This document shows, in pieces, positions 8,728-16,956 of a stretch of DNA of 64,000 bases. Both the position numbers and the translations under genes were made by a program. Location of the stretch: NCBI GenBank assembly GCA_965227645.1, contig OZ245773.1:3472001-3536000 (forward strand). The letters run 5' to 3'. Source of the DNA: Flavimaribacter sp024343425 (GTDB lineage Bacteria > Pseudomonadota > Alphaproteobacteria > Rhizobiales > Rhizobiaceae). Within the stretch, counting starts at the first letter, position 1, and the number at the start of each line of letters is the position of its first letter. The notes below the pieces were generated by a model. That model was not told where the DNA came from. It ran no database searches and worked only from the letters and a program-made list of their open reading frames with translations.

Positions 8728-9717
8728 ATGAAGCTAGTCACCTATCAACAGTCCGGCGGCTCCATGCGCGCCGGCGCTTTCGTCGACGACGATACGAAGA
8801 TTGTCGATCTTGCGGGAGCGCACGCCTCAGCCTTCGGCGAAGACGATCCGGTCTTTTCGTCCGTTCTTTCGATCATCGAGGGCGGCGATGCAGCGCTCGA
8901 CAGGGCCTACGAGGTGCTGAAAAAAGCGGACGGCGACGCGACGCTGGACCGGTCTTCCGTCAAGCTTCATGCGCCTATCCAGCCACCACCGCAAATGCGC
9001 GACTGCCTGTGCTTCGAGTTGCATCTCAAGCAATCCTTTGCCGCCGCCAGGCGTATCCGTGCCGGTGCGGCGCCGGATCCTGAAGCTGCTCTTGCGGAGA
9101 TGGAACGAACCGGCGTGCTGCAAATACCCCAGACCTTCTACGACCAGCCGATCTACTACAAGGCCAACCGCTTCTCAGTCGTCGGACCGGACGAGGATGT
9201 CGTCTGGCCGCGTTATTCCAAACTGATGGATTTCGAGCTCGAATTCGGTTTCTACTTCGCCAGGCAAGCGGTTGATGTTCCGAGGGAAAAAGCACGCGAT
9301 TACATCTATGGCTATACCATCTTCAACGACTTTTCGGCCCGAGACGCGCAAACCGCGGAAATGGGCGGGCAGCTTGGACCGGCAAAGGGCAAGGACTTCG
9401 ACAAGGGCAACGCCATGGGGCCCTGTCTCGTCACGGCCGATGAATTGAAAGACCCGTATAATCTTACGATGATTTGCCGGGTCAATGGCGAGGAATGGGG
9501 CCGCGGCAACACGTCGTCCATGTACTGGAAGTTCGAGGACCTGATCGCACACATCTCGCAATCGGAGACGCTCTATCCGGGCGAGTTCTTCGGCTCAGGG
9601 ACTGTCGGCAACGGGTGCGGTCTCGAACGAATGAAATTCCTCAAGCACGGCGATGTGATCGAACTGGAGGTCGAGGGAATCGGCATACTGCGCAACCGCG
9701 TGCTGACTGCAGCATAG
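8728..9717 (+). CDS. Fumarylacetoacetate hydrolase-family protein
   Basis: This is a 329-residue enzyme of the FAH superfamily, which cleaves C-C bonds in acylpyruvates or fumarylacetoacetate-type ring-cleavage products. The start at 8728 follows a strong AGGAGG site. The C-terminal catalytic domain shows the metal-binding acidic residues in MDFELEFGFYF and the family phrases TIFNDFSARDAQ and GKDFDKGNAMGPCLV. The N-terminal FAH domain is also present. It is followed 11 bases later by a cupin gene. Together with the TRAP importer this suggests breakdown of a small aromatic or dicarbonyl acid. The exact substrate cannot be told. Confidence 0.88.
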   Translation: MKLVTYQQSGGSMRAGAFVDDDTKIVDLAGAHASAFGEDDPVFSSVLSIIEGGDAALDRAYEVLKKADGDATLDRSSVKLHAPIQPPPQMRDCLCFELHLKQSFAAARRIRAGAAPDPEAALAEMERTGVLQIPQTFYDQPIYYKANRFSVVGPDEDVVWPRYSKLMDFELEFGFYFARQAVDVPREKARDYIYGYTIFNDFSARDAQTAEMGGQLGPAKGKDFDKGNAMGPCLVTADELKDPYNLTMICRVNGEEWGRGNTSSMYWKFEDLIAHISQSETLYPGEFFGSGTVGNGCGLERMKFLKHGDVIELEVEGIGILRNRVLTAA

Positions 9718-9728
9718 GGGAGGACACC

Positions 9729-10262
9729 ATGATCCGGAAGATAAAGCGCTACGTCACCGGACACGACGGCGACGGCAAGACAATTGTGACCTACGACGAC
9801 CATGCACCCAATGCCGTACCATTGAAGGGCTGGCCCGGTGCCGGCGTCACCGAAATCTGGGTGACCGGTGAAATGCCGGTGAATAACATGGGCACCGGGG
9901 ATCAGTCGCTGCGCCCGCTGCAGCATGACCCGGTGCGCAACGGCACGATCTTCAGGGTCGTCGAGATTCCACCGGAGACGCATTCTGCGATCGACACGGA
10001 AGAGACTTTCAAACAGCTCGGATCCGGAAACAGGCCGACCTCGGAAGACCAGGAGAAGCATCCGACGATGCACAAGACGGATTCCGTGGATTATCTCGTG
10101 GTCATTTCTGGCGAGATGTGGATGGTGATGGAGAAGGGCGAGGTGCTGCTGAAGGCCGGCGACTGCATCGTACAGCGCGGAACCAACCATGCCTGGAAGA
10201 ATGTGAGCGACAAGCCCTGCCTGCTTGCCGCCGTGCTCATCGACGCACAGCCCGCTCCCTGA
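9729..10262 (+). CDS. Cupin-domain protein
   Basis: This 177-residue protein has one central cupin barrel. Cupin motif 1 shows as HKTDSVDYLVVISGEMWMVM and motif 2 as KAGDCIVQRGTNHAWKN, which supplies the usual His and Glu metal ligands. The start at 9729 is 11 bases after the FAH-family gene. Small cupins beside FAH hydrolases can act as ring-cleavage or decarboxylating enzymes or as isomerases. Here neither role can be singled out. The next gene is convergent, so this ends the rightward unit. Confidence 0.82.
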   Translation: MIRKIKRYVTGHDGDGKTIVTYDDHAPNAVPLKGWPGAGVTEIWVTGEMPVNNMGTGDQSLRPLQHDPVRNGTIFRVVEIPPETHSAIDTEETFKQLGSGNRPTSEDQEKHPTMHKTDSVDYLVVISGEMWMVMEKGEVLLKAGDCIVQRGTNHAWKNVSDKPCLLAAVLIDAQPAP

Positions 10263-10290
10263 CACCGCCGATCATCCGGTCGCGGTGGCT

Positions 10291-11070
10291 TCAGCCGTCG
10301 AAGCTGCCGGACCGTCCGGCGCCTTGTGAAAAGCGCGCTGCGCCTTTCACCGCCTCCTCGGCTATCGGCTTTGCGCCTTCGACCGCCTCCATATGAAGCG
10401 CTTCCTCAAGCGGCATTCCCCACTGGCGATGCGCCGTCATCCGATCGGTCCTCATGCAGGTCTGGGGAAAGTCCGCAATGCGCATGGCCAGACCCTTCGC
10501 CGCCGCCAGCGCCTCACCCGCTTCCACCACCTGATTGGCAAGGCCGAATTGCAGGGCCTCGTCCGCATTCACCGGTCGTCCGGTGAGAATCATGTCCATG
10601 GCCCTGCCGTGCCCGATCAGGCGCGGCAGACGGATATTGCCGCCGTCGATGAGAGGCACGCCCCAGCGGCGGCAGAAGACGCCGAATATCGCCGTCTCCG
10701 ATGCAATTCGAAGGTCGCACCATAGCGCCAGTTCCAGGCCGCCGGCCACGGCGTGTCCCTCGACGGCGGCGATGACCGGCTTCGACAGCAGCATGCGCGT
10801 CGGCCCCATCGGCCCGCCGGCATCGGGGTCGTAAGCCAATGCGCCGTCAGACACCGAATGCAGATCGTAGCCGGCGCAAAACGTATTCCCTGCGCCTGTC
10901 AGGATCGCGACCGAGCGCCGCTCGTCCGCCTCGAACGACTCGAACGCCTTGGCAAGCAACGCGGCTGTCTCGGCGTCGACCGCATTGCGACGCTCCGGAC
11001 GGTTAATGGTCACAGTCGTGACAGGCCCGTCGCTTTCAATCAGCACCCTGTCGGATAAGTTCTGCTTCAC
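10291..11070 (-). CDS. Enoyl-CoA hydratase/isomerase-family protein
   Basis: This is a 259-residue crotonase-fold protein. I prefer the GTG at 11070, preceded by GGGAGG at a five-base spacing, over the ATG at 11100, which has no ribosome site. Family features are INRPERRNAVD, the oxyanion-hole glycines in FCAGYDL and EGHAVAGGLELAL, and the region after WGVPLIDGG. One of the two glutamates used by true hydratases is uncertain, so it may be an isomerase or hydrolase of the superfamily. It is convergent with the cupin gene. Confidence 0.88.
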   Translation of the reverse strand: MKQNLSDRVLIESDGPVTTVTINRPERRNAVDAETAALLAKAFESFEADERRSVAILTGAGNTFCAGYDLHSVSDGALAYDPDAGGPMGPTRMLLSKPVIAAVEGHAVAGGLELALWCDLRIASETAIFGVFCRRWGVPLIDGGNIRLPRLIGHGRAMDMILTGRPVNADEALQFGLANQVVEAGEALAAAKGLAMRIADFPQTCMRTDRMTAHRQWGMPLEEALHMEAVEGAKPIAEEAVKGAARFSQGAGRSGSFDG

Positions 11071-11279
11071 AACGGCCTCCCTGCCCATCGGCGCCTGCAT
11101 GTATCCATTTGCACATTACTCAACCCGGCGCGCCGGGAACAGCCAAGCGCGGAACAAACACCACAGCCTCGTCGTTCACCACTTGTTAAAACGAGCCGTT
11201 CTCCCATATTTGTTCTTGTTATGTTCTTTTCTTCATGATAGGAATATTTTCACAAACGGAAACGGGAAGATCTGGTAAA

Positions 11280-12437
11280 ATGAGCGAACTGGCGCACCTG
11301 AGACAGACTGCTCTCGATCACGGCAACAGGACCGAACTGGCGGACGCCATGGTGGCGCGCTCCGGAATGCGCGTGGAGATCGACAGACGCCGCGGACGCG
11401 GCGCTGGCCTCAACCCGGCCGGTCGGTTCGAAACCGAATCCCGTCATGTGTTCGACGACGGCTGGTCGACGCTGGAAGAACTGCCTCCCGCGAAAACCGA
11501 AGTGCAGATCGAGAAACCGCGCAAGATCATCACCCGCAATGAATCGCCGGACATTTCCTTCGATCGCTCGATCAATCCCTATCGGGGCTGCGAGCATGGC
11601 TGCATCTATTGTTTCGCCCGACCCACGCATTCCTTCATGGGGCTGTCGGCGGGCCTTGATTTCGAAACGAAGCTGTTCGCCAAGCCCGATGCGCCGAGAC
11701 TGCTCGAACGCGAGCTTTCCAGGCCGGGATACACGCCGAAGCCGATCGCCATCGGCACGAATACAGATCCCTATCAGCCGGTCGAAAAGACCTGGCGAAT
11801 CATGCGGCAGATACTGGAAGTCATGAACGCCGCCAATCATCCAGTCACCATCGTCACCAAGTCGGCGCTGGTCATGCGCGATATCGACATCTTGGGGCAG
11901 ATGGCCGAGAAGAATCTTGTCAAGGTCGCCCTTTCCGTGACGACTCTTGACCGCAAGCTTGCCCGGGCCATGGAGCCGCGCGCCGCCACCCCCGTCAAAA
12001 GACTTGAAACCATACGCGCGCTGTCCGAAGCGGCGGTGCCGGTCGGCGCCATGCTTGCGCCAGTCATTCCGGGACTGAACGATCACGAGATGGAGCGCAT
12101 TCTCGACTCGACGAAGGCCGCAGGCGCCGTCACCGCCAGCTACATCCTGCTGCGCCTGCCGCATGAAGTAAGCCCGCTCTTCAGGGACTGGCTGCTTCGC
12201 CACTATCCCGATCGCTATCGGCACGTCATGTCGCTGGTGCGCTCGATGCGAGGCGGCAAGGATTACGACGCAGAGTTCAACACCAGGATGAAAGGCGCAG
12301 GCCCGTATGCTTGGCAGTTGATGCGCCGATTCGATCTGACAACCAAGAGGCTTGGCTTTGAAAAGAAGGGGCGCGCTCTTCGCACCGACCTTTTCACGCC
12401 CCCCAACGGTTCGGGAGTTCAGTTGTCGCTTTTGTAA
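11280..12437 (+). CDS. PA0069-family radical SAM protein (spore photoproduct lyase-like)
   Basis: This 385-residue protein carries the radical SAM cluster motif CEHGCIYC, which coordinates a 4Fe-4S cluster, followed by the family phrase FARPTHSF. The opening RRGRGAGLNPAGRFE and the block AIGTNTDPYQPVE are typical of the PA0069 group related to spore photoproduct lyase. The ATG at 11280 is chosen; another in-frame start at 11235 adds 15 unconserved residues. rnhB follows, as in many Hyphomicrobiales. The reaction is not established for the family. Confidence 0.9.
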   Translation: MSELAHLRQTALDHGNRTELADAMVARSGMRVEIDRRRGRGAGLNPAGRFETESRHVFDDGWSTLEELPPAKTEVQIEKPRKIITRNESPDISFDRSINPYRGCEHGCIYCFARPTHSFMGLSAGLDFETKLFAKPDAPRLLERELSRPGYTPKPIAIGTNTDPYQPVEKTWRIMRQILEVMNAANHPVTIVTKSALVMRDIDILGQMAEKNLVKVALSVTTLDRKLARAMEPRAATPVKRLETIRALSEAAVPVGAMLAPVIPGLNDHEMERILDSTKAAGAVTASYILLRLPHEVSPLFRDWLLRHYPDRYRHVMSLVRSMRGGKDYDAEFNTRMKGAGPYAWQLMRRFDLTTKRLGFEKKGRALRTDLFTPPNGSGVQLSLL

Positions 12438-12647
12438 AAGCCGCTTCCGTCGCCTTTGCCTGTCCCCTGGCAATCCCGACGGCTTTCCCTCCGGCGCCGC
12501 TGCCGGGTCCGGTGCGTACGAGCCGCGTGCACCGGGCCGGGTCATCGGGGCGTCCAGCGCTGCGACACCCCGTCGTCGACGCGCCACGCCATCCGGTGAC
12601 AGGAGGGACTTGCGGGGAATCGGAGGGTCGTGCGATTGTGCCGCACC

Positions 12648-13352
12648 ATGTCGCGCAGACCTTCCGATTCTTCCAGCAAACAAAAACCGGCCATCCGGAA
12701 ACAGGCATCGAACAAGCGCCAGAAGCGACTGTTTGAGGATCAGCCATCCGTTCCCGACTACATGCTGGAGAAAACCAACGGAAGTCCCGATCGACTGATC
12801 GCCGGCGTCGACGAAGCCGGACGAGGTCCTCTGGCCGGACCGGTCGTGGCGGCGGCCGTCATCCTCGATCCGGACAATATTCCCGAAGGTCTCAACGACT
12901 CCAAGAAGCTGTCGGAGCAGGTCCGTCTTTCCCTGTTCACACGGATCCTCGCTGTAGCGGACGTCTCCATCGCCAGCAGCGGCCCGACCAGCATCGATCG
13001 AACCAATATCCTGCTTGCGAGCCTGGACGCCATGCGCCGCGCCGTGGACGGTCTCGCGCGAAAACCGGATTGCGCGCTGGTGGACGGCCGCGATGTCCCG
13101 CAAGGGCTATGTTGCCAGGCCAGCGCCGTCGTCCGCGGCGACGCGCGTTCCCTGTCGATTGCAGCGGCCTCGATCGTCGCAAAGGTCACTCGCGACCGGA
13201 TGATGCGGCGCTCCGCCCTGCTGTATCCGAATTACGGTTTTGAAAGTCATGTGGGCTACGGCACCAGAACCCATCTCGCGGCGCTTGCCGATCACGGCCC
13301 TTGCGTCCTTCACCGGATGAGTTTCCGACCGATCCGGGTGGATGCGGATTGA
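12648..13352 (+). CDS. rnhB: Ribonuclease HII
   Basis: RNase HII removes ribonucleotides and RNA primers from RNA-DNA hybrids. The catalytic core is intact, with GVDEAGRGPLAGPVVAAAV supplying the first acidic pair. Later acidic sites lie in LVDG and in ASIVAKVTRDR. The ending HRMSFRPI is typical. The start is uncertain: the ATG at 12648 gives 234 residues with a basic, poorly conserved N-terminal extension of about 45 residues, and an internal ATG near the conserved region (YMLEKTN) is also possible. Confidence 0.92.
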   Translation: MSRRPSDSSSKQKPAIRKQASNKRQKRLFEDQPSVPDYMLEKTNGSPDRLIAGVDEAGRGPLAGPVVAAAVILDPDNIPEGLNDSKKLSEQVRLSLFTRILAVADVSIASSGPTSIDRTNILLASLDAMRRAVDGLARKPDCALVDGRDVPQGLCCQASAVVRGDARSLSIAAASIVAKVTRDRMMRRSALLYPNYGFESHVGYGTRTHLAALADHGPCVLHRMSFRPIRVDAD

Positions 13353-13441
13353 CGGATCTCCATTCCGGGTAACGATTCGCGGCCCTCAGCAATCTGGTCA
13401 GGCAAATCAGCGAAATCCCCATGACACAAAGCGCGTCAGTC

Positions 13442-13723
13442 TCAGATTTCGTCCGGATCCCGTGAAGTATGGAAAATGCTCAGGATAGCGATAGCATCAT
13501 CGTGAACTTCGTAGAAAACCTTGTAGCGGAACCGTTTCAAGGTTTTTACACGTACGCCAGGCACGTCTGTTTTATACCCCAATTTTGGAAATAGCCGTAA
13601 ATCTGTGAAAAGTCGTTCAAGCGCCAGTCCAAACTCACGCGCGGCGACCGGATTACTTTCAATGAGATAGTCGGCTGCTAACTGGAATTCCCTGTTGGCT
13701 CTCGACGACAGGCGAATTTTCAT
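13442..13723 (-). CDS. RelE/ParE-family toxin
   Basis: This 93-residue basic protein of the RelE/ParE superfamily has the N-terminal helix pair around RLSSRANREFQLAADYLIE and the final strands FRYKVFYEVHDDAIAILSIFHTSRDP. ParE members poison gyrase and RelE members cut mRNA; sequence alone does not decide which. Its start overlaps the stop of the antitoxin by four bases (ATGA), the usual arrangement of a toxin-antitoxin operon. It lies between rnhB and the ATP synthase genes. Confidence 0.85.
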   Translation of the reverse strand: MKIRLSSRANREFQLAADYLIESNPVAAREFGLALERLFTDLRLFPKLGYKTDVPGVRVKTLKRFRYKVFYEVHDDAIAILSIFHTSRDPDEI

Positions 13724-13941
13724 GCATTTCGCAACCGATCAAACGTAGTCTGCACATCAGCTTCAGAAGCGATGCGACCTGCGACAATATCCGCCTGCCC
13801 TTCAATAACAGCTCGACGCTCTGCCCCCGTCAACGCCACGGGTTCGCTGAGTTCAGCCAGAATATATTCGGCAATCTCGTCTTGCCGCTCTTGAGGCAAG
13901 GCTGTTAGCGCTTCAATCGCTTTTTGCATCAGGTCAGTCAT
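13720..13941 (-). CDS. Antitoxin of the RelE/ParE pair
   Basis: This is a 73-residue acidic protein. The opening helix MQKAIEALTALPQERQDEIAEYI is common to antitoxins of addiction modules paired with RelE/ParE toxins. The C-terminal part, rich in Ala, Glu and Asp, would wrap the toxin. It is the first gene of the leftward pair and probably represses its own promoter, which would lie in the AT-rich stretch at 13942-13975. Confidence 0.8.
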   Translation of the reverse strand: MTDLMQKAIEALTALPQERQDEIAEYILAELSEPVALTGAERRAVIEGQADIVAGRIASEADVQTTFDRLRNA

Positions 13942-14002
13942 TTTTTCACCATATCATAAAATCGGGAGCTGTTGGTATTGGTTAATAGAACCACCCAAAC
14001 AA

Positions 14003-14028
14003 AAAGCCGGAGCGAGAACCCCGGCTTT
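14003..14028 (-). terminator. Rho-independent terminator of the F0 ATP synthase operon
   Basis: Read on the minus strand, a perfect 8-base stem (AAAGCCGG pairing with CCGGCTTT) encloses a 10-base loop and is followed by TTTTTG. It lies 26 bases past the atpF stop. Position and T-run fit an intrinsic terminator. Confidence 0.8.
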
Positions 14029-14053
14029 CGAAACGCGTGATGCTTTGCAGAAC

Positions 14054-14533
14054 TCAGTTCAGCCGGCTTTTCACCTCGGCGACCGAATCCTTGAAAAGCT
14101 GGTTCTGTGTCTTGGCGTCAGCCTTTTCGACGATAAGCTTTTCCGCGGCGGCGACGGCGATATCGACGGCGCGGCGGCGCACTTCATTGACCGCCTCCGT
14201 TTCAGCCAGAGCAATCTTCTGCTCGGCCATGGCTGTACGGCGCGCGACGTATTCCTCGGTCTTCTGACGGGCTTCCTGCACCAGTCCGGCGGCTTCGTGC
14301 TCGGCAGCGGAAATCAGTTCGCTCGCTTCCTTTTCAGCATCCTTGCGCTTGCGCTGATATTCGGCCAGCAACTGCTGGGCCTCCTCGCGCAGGCGACGCG
14401 CCTCGTCCAGTTCGTTGCGGATTTTCGCCGCCCGCTCGTCAAGCGACGAGGAGAGCATTCCAGGAACCTTCAGGTAGACGATAAGGGCAAGAAAGATGAT
14501 GAGGGCCACAAAAGCCCAGAACGTTGCGTCCAT
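14054..14533 (-). CDS. atpF: F0F1 ATP synthase subunit b
   Basis: This is 159 residues from the ATG at 14533; the longer frame reads back into the previous gene. One N-terminal membrane helix (FWAFVALIIFLALIVYL) is followed by a long charged coiled coil rich in Ala, Glu and Arg, the peripheral stalk of the enzyme. It is the last gene of the leftward F0 operon, one base after atpF'. Alphaproteobacteria use a b/b' heterodimer, which matches the two adjacent stalk genes here. Confidence 0.93.
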   Translation of the reverse strand: MDATFWAFVALIIFLALIVYLKVPGMLSSSLDERAAKIRNELDEARRLREEAQQLLAEYQRKRKDAEKEASELISAAEHEAAGLVQEARQKTEEYVARRTAMAEQKIALAETEAVNEVRRRAVDIAVAAAEKLIVEKADAKTQNQLFKDSVAEVKSRLN

Positions 14534-14534
14534 G

Positions 14535-15098
14535 TCAGTCTCCCTTGCCCGACGCCGACTTGATAGCCGATTCGAGGCTTTCTTTCGAAACCTGATCGCC
14601 AATCAGTTGCTCGACAATGGCCGAGGTCGTGTCTGCGGCAATCGTGTCGACATTCGACATCGCCTGCTTTTTCACATTGGCGATCTCGGCTTCCGCCTTG
14701 CCGATCTTTTCGGAAAGCTCGGCCTCGACCTTCGCCCGTTCCGCGTCGGCGTCGGCCTTGGCCGTGTCACGCGCTTTCTGGGCAATGCCGTGGGCGCGCG
14801 AGCGCGCATCCGCCAGTTCCTTTTCATAGGTGGCGATGGCAAGGTCGCCCTCTTCCTTGAGGCGATTGGCCTCGTTGAGGTCCTGCGCGATCCGGTCGCG
14901 CCGCGTTTCCAGAATGCTGCCGATACGCGGCAGGACGACGCGCGACAGGAACAGGTAGAATAGGCCAAACGTAATGATCAGCCACAGAAGCTGAGATGCG
15001 AAATAGCCCGGATCAAAAGGCGGGAAGCTCCCGCCACCGGCGTGTTCGCCGGCATGCTCCGCCGTTTCCGTCGCTGCATACGCTGTTGAGACCAGCAT
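14535..15098 (-). CDS. F0F1 ATP synthase subunit b'
   Basis: This 187-residue protein begins at the ATG at 15098, which follows GGAGG. A short extension (with AETAEHAGEHAGG) precedes one membrane helix (SQLLWLIITFGLFYLFLSRVV) and a long coiled coil. This is the second stalk subunit, b', typical of alphaproteobacteria and phototrophs and sometimes labelled atpG or atpF2. It lies between the c-subunit gene and atpF. Confidence 0.93.
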   Translation of the reverse strand: MLVSTAYAATETAEHAGEHAGGGSFPPFDPGYFASQLLWLIITFGLFYLFLSRVVLPRIGSILETRRDRIAQDLNEANRLKEEGDLAIATYEKELADARSRAHGIAQKARDTAKADADAERAKVEAELSEKIGKAEAEIANVKKQAMSNVDTIAADTTSAIVEQLIGDQVSKESLESAIKSASGKGD

Positions 15099-15220
15099 AT
15101 CTGCCTCCAAAAAACCCGTAAGCGCCAACCCGCGAGAGCGGATCAGGCGCTACGGCTGATTAAGCCCGGCGCCGCGCGAGCGACGCCTCGGACCGCCATG
15201 CGGTCCAGCAACCTGATAAA

Positions 15221-15448
15221 TCAGACTGCGAACAGGAGCAGAAGTGCGACGAGCAGCGAGAAGATGCCCAGGGCTTCCGTCACGGCGAAGCCGAAGATCA
15301 GGCGGCCGAACTGGCCGTCGGCGGCCGACGGGTTACGCAGGGCTCCGGCGAGGTAGTTGCCGAAGATGGTTCCGAGGCCGATGCCTGCGCCGCCCATGCC
15401 GAGACATGCAATGCCTGCGCCGATGTATTTTGCTGCTTCCGCTTCCAT
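15221..15448 (-). CDS. atpE: F0F1 ATP synthase subunit c
   Basis: This 75-residue proteolipid has two membrane helices joined by the polar loop RNPSAADGQ. The proton-carrying carboxylate is the Glu in FAVTEALGIF. The glycine-rich first helix GAGIACLGMGGAGIGLG is standard. The start MEAEAAKYIGAG at 15448 is typical for Hyphomicrobiales; a longer frame upstream has no support. Confidence 0.96.
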   Translation of the reverse strand: MEAEAAKYIGAGIACLGMGGAGIGLGTIFGNYLAGALRNPSAADGQFGRLIFGFAVTEALGIFSLLVALLLLFAV

Positions 15449-15510
15449 TGTGAACTCCTTCGAATGGGAAATTTGCGGTTGATCCTGGCGACTGTGCGCC
15501 GTGTTTTCTC

Positions 15511-16260
15511 CTAGTGACCCGGGTGCAGGGCGTCGTTGAGGTACATGCAAGTCAGCACCGCAAAGACATAGGCCTGCAGGAAGGCGACCAGAAATTCGAG
15601 GCCGGTCAGAGCGATTGTCATCAGGAGCGGCAATATTGCGCCGCCGATGCCGATCGCTCCGAGCGCGCCGAGCGACGTGACGAAGCCGGCGAAAACCTTG
15701 AGGGTGATGTGGCCCGCCAGCATGTTGGCGAACAGACGAACGGAAAGGCTGATCGGGCGCGAGAGAAACGAAATGATCTCGATCGCGACGACCAGAGGCA
15801 TCAACACGCCCGGAACGCCGCTCGGAACGAACAGGTTCAGGAAATGCAGCCCGTGTTTCATGAAGCCGTAGACCACCACGGTTCCGATCACCAGCATCGC
15901 GAGCGCGAAGGTGACGATGATGTGGCTGGTTACAGTGAAGAAGTAGGGGAACATGCCGATGAGGTTGGCCACCAGCACGAACATGAACAGTGAGAAGACA
16001 AGCGGGAAAAAGCGCATCCCGGCCGTCCCCGCCCCGTCTCTCAACATGGAGGCGACGAACTCATAGGCCATCTCGGAGACGGATTGCAGCCGGCCTGGCA
16101 CCATGCCCCGGTTCGATGTGGTGAAGAACAGGAATGCGGAAGCGCAGGCGACGGTCGCGACCATGAACAGCGACGAATTGGTGAAGGAAAAATCAAGTCC
16201 GCCGACCTCGATCGGAATCAGCGTATTGATCTGGAACTGGTGGATCGGATCGTTTGCCAC
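15511..16260 (-). CDS. atpB: F0F1 ATP synthase subunit a
   Basis: This 249-residue membrane protein forms the proton half-channels next to the c ring. The essential Arg is in the segment SRPISLSVRLFANMLAGH. The C-terminal helix region FLVAFLQAYVFAVLTCMYLNDA is also conserved. It lies between atpI (14 bases upstream) and atpE. Confidence 0.96.
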   Translation of the reverse strand: MANDPIHQFQINTLIPIEVGGLDFSFTNSSLFMVATVACASAFLFFTTSNRGMVPGRLQSVSEMAYEFVASMLRDGAGTAGMRFFPLVFSLFMFVLVANLIGMFPYFFTVTSHIIVTFALAMLVIGTVVVYGFMKHGLHFLNLFVPSGVPGVLMPLVVAIEIISFLSRPISLSVRLFANMLAGHITLKVFAGFVTSLGALGAIGIGGAILPLLMTIALTGLEFLVAFLQAYVFAVLTCMYLNDALHPGH

Positions 16261-16274
16261 CGGATGCCTCTTTC

Positions 16275-16685
16275 TCAGTCGCCGGAATTCGCGCCGGCGT
16301 CGTGTTTGTCCCCGTCATTTGACCGAAGGACGTGATTTTCTTCAATCACGCCCGCCGAACGCATGACATTCAATACCCCAGCTACGAAACCCAGAAGAAG
16401 CAGAATGATCATGCCCCAGGGCGTCGTTCCGGCAAACCTGTCCAACCAGTACCCCAGGAAGGCGCCGACGAAGATGGCTGCGATGAATTCCGTGGAGAGT
16501 TGAAACGCTCGCGCGTAGGGCGATGCCCCGTTCTTCTCCGCTTCCTTCTTCTCGGCAACCCGGCGTGAAGCAAGTTCCGCTTCCAGCCGTTCACGGCGTC
16601 CCTCGAGATCGTTGGTCGGCAATTTCCGCTCTTCGCTGCCCGCGCCGGGATCGTTCGATCCGCTGTCTTGCGACGATGTGTTCAT
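16275..16685 (-). CDS. atpI: ATP synthase accessory protein AtpI
   Basis: This 136-residue protein starts at the ATG at 16685. A charged soluble N-terminal half is followed by two membrane helices (FIAAIFVGAFLGYWLDRF and WGMIILLLLGFVAGVLNVM), the AtpI pattern. AtpI proteins help assemble the c ring or supply magnesium. It opens the leftward F0 operon. Confidence 0.88.
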   Translation of the reverse strand: MNTSSQDSGSNDPGAGSEERKLPTNDLEGRRERLEAELASRRVAEKKEAEKNGASPYARAFQLSTEFIAAIFVGAFLGYWLDRFAGTTPWGMIILLLLGFVAGVLNVMRSAGVIEENHVLRSNDGDKHDAGANSGD

Positions 16686-16832
16686 CTGTGTCGCACTCCA
16701 GAAGGCGCCAGGCAACTTCGAACGGGGCCGTCTCGAAGTCGGGCGCAACATAGTTTTACGCCCCCGCCAAGTCAAGGCGGGTCAGCGACCATCCCTCGAA
16801 CTAAAATTTACATAACTATCATACACTTACAA

Positions 16833-16861
16833 GACTTCCGAGATTCTTTCCGGCGGAAGTC
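16833..16861 (-). terminator. Hairpin in the spacer between the SleB-type hydrolase gene and atpI
   Basis: An 8-base perfect inverted repeat, GACTTCCG with CGGAAGTC, has a 13-base loop and lies about 100 bases downstream of the hydrolase gene's stop on the minus strand. The following bases are only weakly T-rich, so it may end that transcript or simply be structured leader. Nothing else was seen in 16686-16956. Confidence 0.35.
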
Positions 16862-16956
16862 CGGAAGAATCGCGCCGCGCTGCAGCACTTTGGCGCATCG
16901 CATGTCGCCAAAGCTGCTCACCAAGAGGTCGTTTATCGAAGGGATTCGCCGAGCGG

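Noticed and set aside
10263..10290. Terminator between the cupin and enoyl-CoA hydratase genes
   Set aside because: Only a short CACCGC/GCGGTG pairing with a long loop and no T-run; too weak to call.
11250..13103. 617-codon minus-strand frame across the radical SAM and rnhB genes
   Set aside because: Both plus-strand genes are recognised families with full motifs; the antisense protein is low-complexity and Arg-rich.
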